A DNA stretch of 64,000 bases from Streptomyces sp. NRRL B-1347 (GCF_000720325.1 NZ_JOJM01000009.1:95860-159859), one strand, 5' to 3'. Numbered from the stretch's first letter, positions 8,538 through 17,935 are shown. The notes: a model not told the origin generated them from the sequence alone. Program-made: numbers and translations.

Positions 8538-9197
8538 ATGGGGGCTGTGAGGCGACTACCGCGACCTGACCGGCGTTGGCGGATCCCGGGCCCGGCGAGA
8601 GGGCGGCGGATCCTCGTGGCCCTCGCGGCCGCGGGGGCCACCGGCCTCGCCCTGGCCGCCTGCGACCCCGTCGAGGGCGACATGAGCACCTCCGCCATCG
8701 CGCTCACCACGGACAAGATGGGCACGGCCGAGCTGGAGCGCCAGCACCTGGACGTGGCCTGGTTCAACTGCACGGCCTCGTTCGTGAAGAAGGGCGACGG
8801 CGACAAGCGCACGGCCACCGACGAGCCGCGCGAGGCCGAGGTCGACTGCCAGGGCAAGTCCGAAGATGACAAGGACATCACCCTCAAGGGCCGCGTCACC
8901 GACGTGCGCAACGGCAAGTGCGTCCGCGGGAACCTGACCGCGCGGGTCGAGGGCAAGGAGTGGTTCCGCGTCGACGTGCTCGGCAACTGCGAAGGCGGCA
9001 ACGGCAATGACGGCAACGACGACGGCAATGACGACGGTGACAACGACTCCGGTGACAAGGGCGACGGCGACAACGGCGGGGGCCGCCACACCCCGCCCGT
9101 CAACCACGACCCCGACCGGGACGGGCCCGGTCCCACCGCCACCGTCACCGTGACCGAGCGGCCGGACCCCACCTGCGACTGCTATCCGGGCAAGTGA
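8538..9197 (+). CDS. Putative lipoprotein with acidic low-complexity linker
   Basis: A 219-residue protein with an arginine-rich N-terminus, a hydrophobic segment (residues ~25-40) and a lipobox LAAC giving a lipidated Cys near residue 42. The mature part has a short globular region (to residue ~155) with four Cys residues. A linker of repeated N, D and G follows (residues ~155-180), then a Pro/Thr-rich tail ending in CDCYPGK. I do not recognise a named domain. A CACCCT hexamer lies seven bases before the ATG. Probably cell-envelope anchored; function unknown. Confidence 0.75.
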   Translation: MGAVRRLPRPDRRWRIPGPARGRRILVALAAAGATGLALAACDPVEGDMSTSAIALTTDKMGTAELERQHLDVAWFNCTASFVKKGDGDKRTATDEPREAEVDCQGKSEDDKDITLKGRVTDVRNGKCVRGNLTARVEGKEWFRVDVLGNCEGGNGNDGNDDGNDDGDNDSGDKGDGDNGGGRHTPPVNHDPDRDGPGPTATVTVTERPDPTCDCYPGK

Positions 9198-9230
9198 TCC
9201 AAAACGGTGCCCCGTACGCCGTCACCTGCT

Positions 9231-9236
9231 TAGGCT
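9231..9236 (+). promoter_or_regulatory. -10 hexamer of the S41 protease gene
   Basis: TAGGCT is followed by six bases and the GTG at 9243, indicating a leaderless mRNA and fixing the start. Confidence 0.55.
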
Positions 9237-9242
9237 GACGGT

Positions 9243-12200
9243 GTGACACAGCCTGCCTACCTCCGGTTTCCGCATCCGCACGGCGAGTTGACCGCCTTCA
9301 CCGCCGAGGACGACGTCTGGATCGCGCCCCTCGACGGCGGCCGCGCCTGGCGGGTCAGCGCCGACAACACGCCCGTCAGCCACCCGCGGATCTCCCCGGA
9401 CGGCACCACCGTCGCGTGGACGTCGACCCGGGACGGAGCGCCCGAGGTGCACGTCGCGCCCGTCGACGGCGGCCCCGCCAAGCGCCTCACGTACTGGGGG
9501 AACACGAAGACGGCCGTGCGCGGCTGGACGCCCGACGGTCGGGTCCTCGCGGTCGGCGCGCACGGCCAGGCCTCCTTCCGCCGCACCTGGGCGCACGCCG
9601 TGCCGCTCGACGGCGGGCCCGCGGAGAAGCTGCCGTACGGAATCGTCGGCGACGCGGCGCACGGCCCCGACGGCGAAGTCCTGCTCCTGTCCGCGCCGAT
9701 GGGCCGCGAGGCCGCCTGGTGGAAGCGGTACCGCGGCGGCACGGCGGGGAAGCTGTGGATCCGCTCGCGGCGGCCCGCCGCCGACGCCTCCGGAGCCGAC
9801 AGCGGCTTCGTCCGCGTCCACGAGGACCTCGACGGCAACATCGAGCACCCGCTGTGGGTGGGCGGCCGCATCGCCTTCCTCTCCGACCACGAAGGCGTCG
9901 GCGCGCTCTACTCCTCCCTGCCCGACGGCACCGACCTGCGCCGCCACACCCCGGTCGACGGCTTCTACGCCCGGCACGCCGCCACCGACGGCACCCGCGT
10001 CGCCTACGCGAGCGCCGGTGAACTCTGGCTCCTGGACGACCTGTCGGACGCCGAACCGCGCCGTCTGGACGTCCGGCTCGGCGGGCAGCGCGTCGACCTC
10101 CAGCCGCATCCGGTCAGCGCGGCCCGCTGGTTCGGGGCCGCCGCGCCCGACCACAGCGGCCGCGGCAGCGCGGTGTCGGTGCGCGGCGCCGTGCACTGGG
10201 TCACGCACCGCGAGGGGCCCGCCCGCGCGCTGGCCGCCGCCCCCGGCGTCCGGGCCCGGCTTCCCCGCACCTTCCGCGTGGACGGCGAGGAGCACGTGGT
10301 GTGGGTGACGGACGCGGAGGGCGACGACGCCCTGGAGTTCGCGCCCGCCACCGGCCTCGCCCCCGGCGCGACCCCGCGCCGCCTCGCCGCGGGCCAGCTC
10401 GGCCGGGTGCTCGCACTCGCCGTGGCGCCCGACGGCAGCCGCGCCGCCGTCGCCGCGCACGACGGCCGGATCCTGCTCGTGGAGCGCGACAGCGGCGAGG
10501 TGCGCGAGGTCGACCGCGCCGAGCACGGCGAAGCCACCGGGCTGGTGTTCTCGCCCGACTGCGCGTGGCTCGCCTGGTCGCACCCCGGGCCGCGCCCGCT
10601 GCGCCAGCTCAAGCTCGCCAACACCGCCGACCTGTCGGTGTCGGAGGCCACCCAGCTGCGCTTCCGCGACTACAGCCCGGCGTTCACGCTCGACGGCAAG
10701 CACCTGGCGTTCCTGTCCGCGCGCGCCTTCGACCCGGTCTACGACGAGCACGTCTTCGACCTCGCCTTCGTCGGCGGCTCCCGGCCGCACCTGCTCACGC
10801 TCGCGGCCACGACGCCCTCGCCGTTCGGGCCGCAGCGGCACGGCCGCGCCTTCGACGCCGCCGACGGGCCGCACGCCGAGACCCCCGACAGCGAGGGCTC
10901 GCCGGTGACCCGGATAGACCTCGAAGGGCTCGCGGACCGCGTCGTGCCCTTCCCCGTCGAGGCCGCCCGCTACAGCACGCTGCGCGCCGCCAAGGACGGC
11001 CTGCTGTGGCTGCGCCACCCGGTGCGCGGCGTGCTCGGCGCCTCCCGCGCCACCCCGTCCGACCCCGAGCCCTGCTCCGCCCTGGAGCGCTACGACATCG
11101 GCCAGCGCCGGGTCGAGGAACTGGCGGGCGACGCCGACCACTTCGCCGTGACCGGCGACGGCAAGCGGATCCTGCTGTGGGCCGACGGCAAGCTCAAGGT
11201 GGTGCCGAGCGACCGGCGCGCCTCCGCCGACGAGGACAGCGACACCAACATCACCGTCGACCTCGGCCGGGTCCGCCAGGACGTCGACCCGGCCGCGGAG
11301 TGGCGGCAGATGTACGCCGAGGCGGGCCGCCTCATGCGGGACAACTTCTGGCGGGCCGACATGGGCGGCGTCGACTGGGACGGCGTCCTGGAGCGCTACC
11401 GGCCCGTCCTCGACCGCGTCGCGACCCACGACGACCTCGTCGACCTGCTGTGGGAGGTCCAGGGCGAACTGGGCACCTCCCACGCCTACGTGGTGCCGCG
11501 CGGCGGCTACGGCAGCCGGCAGGGCCTCCTCGGCGCGGACCTCTCGCGCGGCGCCGACGGCCTGTGGCGCGTCGACCGCGTCCTGCCGTCGGAGACCTCC
11601 GACCCGGCCGCACTCTCCCCGCTCGCCGCGCCCGGCGTCGCCGTGCGCGCGGGCGACGCGATCCTCGCCGTCGGCGGGCGTCCCGTCGACTCCGTCACCG
11701 GTCCCGGACCGCTGCTCGTCGGCACCGCGGGCAAGCCCGTCGAGCTGACCGTGTCCCCGGCCGGCGGCGGCGACCCGCGGCACGCCGTCGTGATCCCCGT
11801 GGACGACGAGGAGCCGCTGCGCTACCACGCCTGGGTCGCCGACCGCCGGGCCTACGTCCACGAGCTCTCCGGCGGCCGCCTCGGCTACCTCCACGTGCCC
11901 GACATGCAGGCCCCCGGCTGGGCGCAGATCCACCGCGACCTGCGCGTCGAGGTGGCCCGCGAGGGCCTGGTCGTGGACGTCCGCGAGAACCGCGGCGGGC
12001 ACACCTCGCAGCTCGTCGTGGAGAAGCTGGCCCGGCGCATCGTCGGCTGGGACCTGCCGCGCGGCTCCGGGCCGCTCAGCTACCCCGGGGACGCGCCGCG
12101 CGGGCCCGTCGTCGCCGTCGCCAACGAGTTCTCCGGATCCGACGGGGACATCGTCAACGCCGCGATCAAGGCCCTCGGCATCGGCCCCGTCGTGGGCACC

Positions 12201-12461
12201 CGCACCTGGGGCGGCGTCGTCGGCATCGACAGCCGCTACCACCTGGTCGACGGCACGCTCGTCACACAGCCCAAGTACGCCTTCTGGCTCGAGGGCTACG
12301 AATGGAGCGTGGAGAACTACGGCGTCGACCCCGACGTCGAGGTCGTGATGACCCCCGACGACCACGCGGCCGGACGCGACCCGCAGCTCGACGAGGCCGT
12401 CCGCATCGCCCTCGCCGCGCTCGCCGAGAACCCGGCGAGGACGGCCCCGCCGCTGCCCTGA
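9243..12461 (+). CDS. Tricorn-type S41 family peptidase
   Basis: A 1072-residue cytoplasmic protease with no signal peptide. Residues ~1-640 form beta-propeller repeats of the PD40/WD type (for example HPRISPDGTTVAWTS). They are followed by the C1 helical domain (residues ~690-760), a PDZ domain (~770-850) and the S41 catalytic domain. Catalytic residues of archaeal tricorn are matched: His in LGTSHAYV, Ser in NEFSGSDGDI and Glu in WSVENYG. Tricorn degrades peptides released by the proteasome, a plausible role because actinomycetes have proteasomes. GTG start supported by TAGGCT six bases upstream. Confidence 0.93.
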   Translation: MTQPAYLRFPHPHGELTAFTAEDDVWIAPLDGGRAWRVSADNTPVSHPRISPDGTTVAWTSTRDGAPEVHVAPVDGGPAKRLTYWGNTKTAVRGWTPDGRVLAVGAHGQASFRRTWAHAVPLDGGPAEKLPYGIVGDAAHGPDGEVLLLSAPMGREAAWWKRYRGGTAGKLWIRSRRPAADASGADSGFVRVHEDLDGNIEHPLWVGGRIAFLSDHEGVGALYSSLPDGTDLRRHTPVDGFYARHAATDGTRVAYASAGELWLLDDLSDAEPRRLDVRLGGQRVDLQPHPVSAARWFGAAAPDHSGRGSAVSVRGAVHWVTHREGPARALAAAPGVRARLPRTFRVDGEEHVVWVTDAEGDDALEFAPATGLAPGATPRRLAAGQLGRVLALAVAPDGSRAAVAAHDGRILLVERDSGEVREVDRAEHGEATGLVFSPDCAWLAWSHPGPRPLRQLKLANTADLSVSEATQLRFRDYSPAFTLDGKHLAFLSARAFDPVYDEHVFDLAFVGGSRPHLLTLAATTPSPFGPQRHGRAFDAADGPHAETPDSEGSPVTRIDLEGLADRVVPFPVEAARYSTLRAAKDGLLWLRHPVRGVLGASRATPSDPEPCSALERYDIGQRRVEELAGDADHFAVTGDGKRILLWADGKLKVVPSDRRASADEDSDTNITVDLGRVRQDVDPAAEWRQMYAEAGRLMRDNFWRADMGGVDWDGVLERYRPVLDRVATHDDLVDLLWEVQGELGTSHAYVVPRGGYGSRQGLLGADLSRGADGLWRVDRVLPSETSDPAALSPLAAPGVAVRAGDAILAVGGRPVDSVTGPGPLLVGTAGKPVELTVSPAGGGDPRHAVVIPVDDEEPLRYHAWVADRRAYVHELSGGRLGYLHVPDMQAPGWAQIHRDLRVEVAREGLVVDVRENRGGHTSQLVVEKLARRIVGWDLPRGSGPLSYPGDAPRGPVVAVANEFSGSDGDIVNAAIKALGIGPVVGTRTWGGVVGIDSRYHLVDGTLVTQPKYAFWLEGYEWSVENYGVDPDVEVVMTPDDHAAGRDPQLDEAVRIALAALAENPARTAPPLP

Positions 12462-12535
12462 CCGGTCCCCGAGGGGCCCGCACACACGGGCGGATAGCAT
12501 GCCGACGTACGCAAACATGATCAGGAGGCTGGACC

Positions 12536-12889
12536 ATGGCGGGCGAACCACAGGACGACTGCTTGTTCTGCAAGATCGTGGCGAAGGAGGTGCCCGCGAC
12601 GGTCGTGCGCGAGACGGAGACCACCCTCGCCTTCCGCGACATCAACCCCCAGGCGCCGACGCACGTCCTGGTGATCCCCAAGGTGCACCACCCGGACGCC
12701 GCCTCGCTGGCCGCCGCCGAGCCCGCGGCCGCCGCTGACGTGCTGCGCGAGGCCGGCGAGGTGGCCGCCCAGGAGGGTGCGGACAGCTACCGCATCGTCT
12801 TCAACACCGGCTCCGGCGCCGGACAGACCGTCTTCCACGCGCACGCCCACGTCCTGGGCGGCCGCGGTCTCCAGTGGCCCCCCGGATAG
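12536..12889 (+). CDS. HIT domain protein (histidine triad nucleotide-binding)
   Basis: A 117-residue HINT-like protein with the N-terminal CLFCKI zinc-type pair and the histidine triad FHAHAHVLGG near residue 102. Such proteins hydrolyse purine nucleotide phosphoramidates. AGGAGG at 12522-12527 precedes the ATG at proper distance, and TAGCAT at 12495-12500 is a candidate -10. The next gene starts six bases after its stop, so they are likely co-transcribed. Confidence 0.92.
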   Translation: MAGEPQDDCLFCKIVAKEVPATVVRETETTLAFRDINPQAPTHVLVIPKVHHPDAASLAAAEPAAAADVLREAGEVAAQEGADSYRIVFNTGSGAGQTVFHAHAHVLGGRGLQWPPG

Positions 12890-12895
12890 CACCTC

Positions 12896-13804
12896 GTGTC
12901 CGTACGTGAACTGGTGGTGCTCGGCACCGCGAGCCAGGTCCCGACCCGGCACCGCAACCACAACGGGTACGTCCTGCTGTGGGACGGCGAGGGCATCCTG
13001 TTCGACCCCGGCGAGGGCACGCAGCGGCAGATGCTGCGTGCCTCCGTCGCGGCGCACGACCTCAACCGCATCTGCGTCACGCACTTCCACGGGGACCACT
13101 CCCTGGGGCTCGCGGGGGTCATCCAGCGCATCAACCTGGACCGCGTGCCGCACCCCGTCACCGCCCACTACCCGGCCTCCGGGGAGCACTTCTTCGACCG
13201 GCTGCGGTACGCGACCGCGTACCGCGAGACGGTGCGGATCGCCCAGGTCCCGGTCGCCGCGGACGGCGTCCTCGCCACCGCGCCGTCGTACCGCCTGGAG
13301 GCGGCGAAGCTCTCCCACCCCGTCGAGTCGTACGGCTACCGCGTCGTCGAGCCCGACGGGCGGCGGATGCTGCCGAAGCTCCTCGCCGAGCGCGGCGTCA
13401 CCGGACCGGACGTGGGCGTCCTCCAGCGCGAGGGCAGCCTGCGCGGCATCAGCATCGACGAGGTGAGCGAGGTGCGGCGCGGGCAGCGCTTCGCCTTCGT
13501 GATGGACACCCGCCTGTGCGACGGCGTGCACGCGCTCGCCGACGGCTGCGACATGCTCGTCATCGAGTCCACGTTCCTCGACCAGGACCGTCAACTGGCC
13601 TCCGACCACGGCCACCTGACGGCGGGCCAGGCCGCCGCCGTGGCCCGGGACGCGGGCGTCAGGCACCTCGTCCTCACCCACTTCAGCCAGCGGTACCCGG
13701 ACCCGTCCGCCTTCGAGCAGCAGGCACGGGCCGCCGGTTTCGAGGGGGAGCTGACGGTGGCGCGGGACCTGATGCGGGTGCCGCTGCCGAAGCGCAGCCC
13801 CTGA
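12896..13804 (+). CDS. rnz: RNase Z-like MBL-fold hydrolase
   Basis: A 302-residue protein of the tRNase Z (ElaC) family. It has HFHGDH (residues ~60-65), a central flexible region, MDTR with the metal-bridging Asp, the adjacent ESTF element, and the late LTHFSQRY motif typical of RNase Z, with a His about 20 residues upstream in DHGHLT. RNase Z removes the 3' trailer of tRNA precursors. The GTG start lies six bases after the HIT gene stop and lacks a good ribosome site, so translation is probably coupled. It could be a paralogous RNase Z-like phosphodiesterase. Confidence 0.85.
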   Translation: MSVRELVVLGTASQVPTRHRNHNGYVLLWDGEGILFDPGEGTQRQMLRASVAAHDLNRICVTHFHGDHSLGLAGVIQRINLDRVPHPVTAHYPASGEHFFDRLRYATAYRETVRIAQVPVAADGVLATAPSYRLEAAKLSHPVESYGYRVVEPDGRRMLPKLLAERGVTGPDVGVLQREGSLRGISIDEVSEVRRGQRFAFVMDTRLCDGVHALADGCDMLVIESTFLDQDRQLASDHGHLTAGQAAAVARDAGVRHLVLTHFSQRYPDPSAFEQQARAAGFEGELTVARDLMRVPLPKRSP

Positions 13805-13891
13805 TCCGCCCGAGCCCTTCCGAAACCTCCCCACTCCCCGAACTCCTCCCGAACTCCCCCCAAGCTCCCCCCAAGAACGAAGAAGCACCTC

Positions 13892-14893
13892 ATGCCCCTC
13901 CCCAAGGCCGAACTCCACCTGCACATCGAAGGCACCCTGGAGCCCGAGCTCGCCTTCGCCCTCGCCGAGCGCAACGGCGTCACCCTGCCGTACGCCGACA
14001 CCGAGGCCCTCCGCAAGGCCTACCTCTTCCAGGACCTCCAGTCCTTCCTCGACCTCTACTACGGGCTCATGGCCGTGCTGCGCACGGAGGCCGACTTCGA
14101 GGAGCTCGCCGACGCGTACCTCGCCCGGGCCGCCGCCCAGGGCGTGCGCCACGCCGAGATCTTCTTCGACCCCCAGGCCCACACCGCGCGCGGCGTGGAG
14201 ATCGGCACGGTCGTCGAGGGCCTGGGCCGCGCGCTCGACCGCAGCCGCGAGCGCCACGGCATCACCACCCGCCTCATCATGTGCTTCCTGCGCGACCAGT
14301 CCGCCGAGTCGGCCATGGAGACCCTGGAGGCTGCCAAGCCGCACCTCCACCGCATCACCGGCGTCGGCCTCGACTCGGCCGAGGTCGGCCACCCGCCGCG
14401 CAAGTTCGCCGCCGTGTACGAGGCGGCGGCCGCGCTCGGCCTGCGCCGCGTCGCCCACGCGGGCGAGGAGGGCCCCGCCGCGTACGTGACCGAGGCCCTG
14501 GACGTCCTCGGCGTCGAGCGCGTCGACCACGGCCTGCGCTGCGTCGAGGACCCGGACCTGGTCCGCCGCCTGGTCCGGGACCGCGTCCCGCTGACCCTCT
14601 GCCCCCTGTCCAACGTCCGGCTGCGCGCCGTCGACGTCCTGGCGGACCACCCCCTGCCGCAGATGATGGCCGCCGGCCTGCTGTGCACCGTCAACTCCGA
14701 CGACCCCGCGTACTTCGGCGGCTACGCCGACGACAACTTCCACGCGGTCCGCGAGGCCCTCGGCCTCAGTGAGGACCAGCTCAGGGAACTGGCCCGCAAC
14801 TCCTTCGAGGCGGCGTTCCTCGACGGCTCCCCGGAGGAGGAGGCGCTGCGCGCGGCGTACTTGGCGGAGGTGGCGGCGTACCGGTTCGACTGA
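13892..14893 (+). CDS. Adenine deaminase (adenosine deaminase superfamily, Aah1 type)
   Basis: A 333-residue amidohydrolase with zinc and catalytic motifs HLHIEG (residues ~8-13), HAGEEG (~189-194), DHGLRC and SDDPAYFGGY (~270). The strings HIEGTLEPEL, LAERNGV, LCPLSNV and DPAYFGGY are those of the adenine deaminase subgroup (yeast Aah1, Pseudomonas PA0148), so deamination of adenine to hypoxanthine is more likely than of adenosine. Subgroup assignment is from memory of the motifs. The preceding 80 bases are very pyrimidine-rich on this strand, and GAAGAAG at about 13879-13885 is the only purine stretch before the ATG. Confidence 0.85.
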   Translation: MPLPKAELHLHIEGTLEPELAFALAERNGVTLPYADTEALRKAYLFQDLQSFLDLYYGLMAVLRTEADFEELADAYLARAAAQGVRHAEIFFDPQAHTARGVEIGTVVEGLGRALDRSRERHGITTRLIMCFLRDQSAESAMETLEAAKPHLHRITGVGLDSAEVGHPPRKFAAVYEAAAALGLRRVAHAGEEGPAAYVTEALDVLGVERVDHGLRCVEDPDLVRRLVRDRVPLTLCPLSNVRLRAVDVLADHPLPQMMAAGLLCTVNSDDPAYFGGYADDNFHAVREALGLSEDQLRELARNSFEAAFLDGSPEEEALRAAYLAEVAAYRFD

Positions 14894-15033
14894 GACGGCG
14901 CGCGCCCGCCGTCCCGCCCCGTCCTCCCCACTCCTCAATACCGGCCAACTCGTCGCACCTGCAACGAAGTTGACGCCGGTCCCGATACGCTGGGCCACCC
15001 TTGTGACCTAGCGGGCTGGAGAGGACGTCGGGC

Positions 15034-15330
15034 GTGGGCGAGTACACGAGGATCGACGATCTGAGTGTGATCCGTGGGATGGGCGTGGGCCTCGGCCGCA
15101 TCAAGGACGCCTTCGACGGACTCGACAAGCTGAGAGGCCAGTACGAGGACGACTTCGGCGACAGCGGGCTCGCCGGTCAGTTCGGCGAGTTCGCGGGCAA
15201 CTGGGAGCGCCACCGCGAGGAACTCGGCGAGGAGGTCCAGCGCCTGGCCGGGATCGCCAGGGCCGCCGCGGAGACGTACGACGGCGTGGACGGCGAACTG
15301 GCCCGCGCGCTGCGCGCGTCGCGCCCCTGA
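15034..15330 (+). CDS. WXG100-like small helical protein
   Basis: A 98-residue all-helical protein with a central FAGNWERHREELGEE segment and a second helix rich in Ala, Glu and Arg. This is the helix-turn-helix layout of WXG100/ESX substrates, with W but not a strict WxG. Such proteins are exported by, or accompany substrates of, type VII secretion. The GTG start has GGAGAGGA upstream. Its TGA overlaps the ATG of the next gene by one base. It heads a four-gene operon (15034-17935). Confidence 0.7.
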   Translation: MGEYTRIDDLSVIRGMGVGLGRIKDAFDGLDKLRGQYEDDFGDSGLAGQFGEFAGNWERHREELGEEVQRLAGIARAAAETYDGVDGELARALRASRP

Positions 15331-16664
15331 TGGGCGCCGCGCGCCCCCGGGACTGGCAGCCCCTCGCGGACAGCGACCCCGTCCCCGGCGACCCGGACCG
15401 CCTTCAGGAGCTCGGCCGCAAGCTCCGGCGCACGGCCGACGAACTCGAACGGCAGGTCCGCCACCTCAAGGCGGCCGCCGACGTGACCTCCTGGGACAGC
15501 GACGCGGGCCGCGAGTTCCGCGGCGGGGCCAAGAAGTGCCGGGGCCGTCTGGAGGCCGCGCACCGGCGCTACCAGGCTGCCGCCGACGCCATCGGTGACC
15601 GGATCGTCGACCACGGCGGCGACTACGAGTCGAACGCCACCGCGCCCGCCGGTACGTACGTCACCGAGCTCCACCGCGCCCAGAAGCTCGCCGACATCGC
15701 CCGGCGCGAGGCGCGGGACGCGGAGGAGCGGGGCGGCGCCGCGAAGAAGGGCCTCGACGGCGAGGTCGGCGGACGCCGGAAGGCGGACCTCGAGAAGCAG
15801 GCGGCGGCCGCCGGGGACGCGCTCGACGCGGCGCGCGCGAAGCTCGGTGAGGCACGGCGGATCCGCGACGCCGCGGCGAAACGGGCCCGCGAGGCCATCG
15901 AGGACGCCGTCTCCGACGACTCCCTCAAGGACGGCTTCTGGGACCGCTTCGCCGACTTCGTCGAGCAGGTCGCGGGCGTCACCGAACTCATCTCCAAATG
16001 GGCCGGCATTGCCGCGCTCATGGTCGGCTGGATCCCCGTCATAGGCCAGGGCCTGGCCGGCCTCCTGGGCGCGATCTCCATGGTCGCCACCCTGGCCAAC
16101 ATCGCCTGCACAGCCACCCAGGTCGCCATGGGCGACACGTCCTGGACAGAGCTGGCTTGGTCGGCGGTGGGGTTGTTGGCTATGGGGGCGGGCAAGGCCT
16201 TTTCGAAGGTGGCCGGGCGGTATGTGGCGGGGACGTTGCGGCGGATGCGGTTGGCCAAGGGAGGCCGGGAGACCCCACGTCGGTCGAGGCGGAACCGAAA
16301 GGGGCTCAATCGGCAGCTCACGAGGGGGCGCCGCATCGAGAAGGGGGATATCTCGGCGTCGCTCCGTGAGCCCGTCACCGAGGTGTTCAGGTCTTCCACT
16401 TGGAAGGGGGGCCTTCAGGGTGGATACCGTCAGGCTTGGCGCGAGCTGAAGGATCGCGGAGACGGCAACGGACTCAAGGGCGCCTTGCAGTCTGTTTCGC
16501 TCGCTGACGCCTCGGTGGCGTCCGATCTGAAGGAAGTGAAGCACTTGGGCAGGGCTCTGGGGCAATACGAAGCCGTGAACAAGCTGTCGCGAAGGGCAAC
16601 GGGAATGACCGTTGCTGGATCAGGTATCACGGCTGGCGGCCTGTTCATTGACGAGGTCCACTGA
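15330..16664 (+). CDS. Putative type VII secretion-associated effector-like protein
   Basis: A 444-residue protein. Residues ~20-115 resemble a WXG-type helical hairpin (TSWDSDAGREF). Residues ~115-195 are coiled-coil-like, rich in Ala, Arg and Glu. Residues ~215-255 are hydrophobic (WAGIAALMVGWIPVIGQG and following), with another hydrophobic stretch at ~265-290. The C-terminal ~150 residues are basic, with no domain I recognise. From about base 16140 codon use changes to more T and A in third positions. A conserved helical head with a compositionally distinct tail is typical of polymorphic secreted toxins, but no catalytic motif is visible, so toxin status is inference. Confidence 0.65.
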   Translation: MGAARPRDWQPLADSDPVPGDPDRLQELGRKLRRTADELERQVRHLKAAADVTSWDSDAGREFRGGAKKCRGRLEAAHRRYQAAADAIGDRIVDHGGDYESNATAPAGTYVTELHRAQKLADIARREARDAEERGGAAKKGLDGEVGGRRKADLEKQAAAAGDALDAARAKLGEARRIRDAAAKRAREAIEDAVSDDSLKDGFWDRFADFVEQVAGVTELISKWAGIAALMVGWIPVIGQGLAGLLGAISMVATLANIACTATQVAMGDTSWTELAWSAVGLLAMGAGKAFSKVAGRYVAGTLRRMRLAKGGRETPRRSRRNRKGLNRQLTRGRRIEKGDISASLREPVTEVFRSSTWKGGLQGGYRQAWRELKDRGDGNGLKGALQSVSLADASVASDLKEVKHLGRALGQYEAVNKLSRRATGMTVAGSGITAGGLFIDEVH

Positions 16665-16676
16665 GGAGGAAGACCG

Positions 16677-17345
16677 ATGCTGACGCCACTCGACGGGACG
16701 TCCGGGATGGAGGACGACTACATCGTCGACTTCGATTTCGACGGTGACTGGTTGGGCCTGACGCTCTATGAGGGCTCCCGTGAGGAGGCCGAGCGTGTCG
16801 CACTGTCGTTGGTAGAGCAGTTCAACCCGCTGGAGCTGAAGGTCGGGAAGGCTGCTTTGCAGCGCGAACTGACACAGAGGGCCCTCAACTTGAACGAGGA
16901 GAGCCCTGTGCTCGCCTGCGCCATGTACTCGGTCGGGGGCGAACTACTGGCAGAAATGGTTGGCAACACCTACGGGGAGGACGGTGTCCCGAGGCCGTCC
17001 CCCGAGGAATGGCGCTCCCGGCTCCTCGACTGGGGTGATGCTAAGCCGAAGAGCACGCCTGTGGTGTCCGAACTTGAGCTGCCCGTTGGCCCTGCCCTAC
17101 GTATTCAGGCGGTGCTGGAGGAGAAGCGTCGCCTCGGCTTCGGCCGCCGTCTGTCCGAGACACTGAGGTACGCGGTCTGGCCGACCAGCCAGGAGGAGAT
17201 CTACGTGCTCGACGTCGACTGGCTCCACCTCGAACGGTCCGACGAAGTAACACACCTCGCCGACAAGCTCATGTCGACCATCCGCCTCGTCCCCGTCCCC
17301 TCGGACTTCGACGAGCGGAACGCGGCGGCGCGGGGCGAGCTCTGA
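16677..17345 (+). CDS. Hypothetical protein of the WXG100-like cassette
   Basis: A 222-residue soluble, acidic protein with no signal peptide and no recognised domain. A strong ribosome site GAGGAGGA (16663-16670) overlaps the end of the upstream gene and precedes ATG 16677. Its GC content and codon use are lower than neighbouring core genes. The ending DVDWLHLERSDEVTHLADKL resembles the end of the next protein, so the two may be distant paralogues. Position directly after the effector-like gene would suit an immunity or chaperone role, which is inference only. Confidence 0.65.
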   Translation: MLTPLDGTSGMEDDYIVDFDFDGDWLGLTLYEGSREEAERVALSLVEQFNPLELKVGKAALQRELTQRALNLNEESPVLACAMYSVGGELLAEMVGNTYGEDGVPRPSPEEWRSRLLDWGDAKPKSTPVVSELELPVGPALRIQAVLEEKRRLGFGRRLSETLRYAVWPTSQEEIYVLDVDWLHLERSDEVTHLADKLMSTIRLVPVPSDFDERNAAARGEL

Positions 17346-17935
17346 TGCCCCTTCAAACCGACTGGTCCGCTTCGCCCGCCGAGTACACCATCCTCGTCCC
17401 GGAAGGATGGTTCCAGCTGCAGCTAGACCCTCCTGAAGAGCGCGATCGGGGGATCGTCGCGCTCGCTCGGCGGCAGTTCGGCGGAGTCGATCACGCGCCT
17501 GTGCTCAGGGAGCGGCTGATGCGGGAGTTGCAGAGGCAGGCTCGGGCGGCGGGTCGGGTGGGTGGGGTTGAGCTGTACTTGTCGTTGCTCACGGTGGGTG
17601 GCGTGCCGTTGGCGTCCTCGCTGTTGGTGAGCCTCGCGCACGAGGGGGGCTGGCCCGGGTGCAGGACGGCCCACGACCTGGCCCGGCGGCTCGCGGGCGC
17701 CGAGGTCGTGGAGCTGGAGGGCGCGGGCGAGGCCGTGCGCGAGCAGCGCGCCGAGGCGCCGGACCCGGAGCGGCTGATGGGCAGCACCCTCCCCACGACC
17801 ACCGTGGTCTACAACGTGCCGGTGCCCGCGAGCCGCGCCTGGCTGACGCTCACCTTCTCCACGCCGATGGAGGCCCTCGCGCCGAAGATGGTCGAGCTGT
17901 TCGACACCGTGGCGGGGACCCTGCACTGGCAGTGA
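17345..17935 (+). CDS. Hypothetical protein, possible PsbP/LpqN-like fold
   Basis: A 196-residue protein starting on the last base of the previous stop codon (TGATG). It has an N-terminal PEGWFQLQLDP segment and a C-terminal AWLTLTFSTP...LFDTVAGTLHW segment. The pattern (entry strand with P-G-W, final strand then helix ending in W) is reminiscent of the Mog1/PsbP-like folds seen in actinobacterial LpqN-type proteins. This is a pattern impression, not a match. It has no signal peptide and is probably the last gene of the cassette, as a separate promoter follows at 17950. Confidence 0.6.
   Translation: MPLQTDWSASPAEYTILVPEGWFQLQLDPPEERDRGIVALARRQFGGVDHAPVLRERLMRELQRQARAAGRVGGVELYLSLLTVGGVPLASSLLVSLAHEGGWPGCRTAHDLARRLAGAEVVELEGAGEAVREQRAEAPDPERLMGSTLPTTTVVYNVPVPASRAWLTLTFSTPMEALAPKMVELFDTVAGTLHWQ

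Noticed and set aside
14970..14991. TTGACG and TACGCT as a promoter for the WXG100-like cassette
   Set aside because: The spacer is only 10 bases, too short for a housekeeping promoter.
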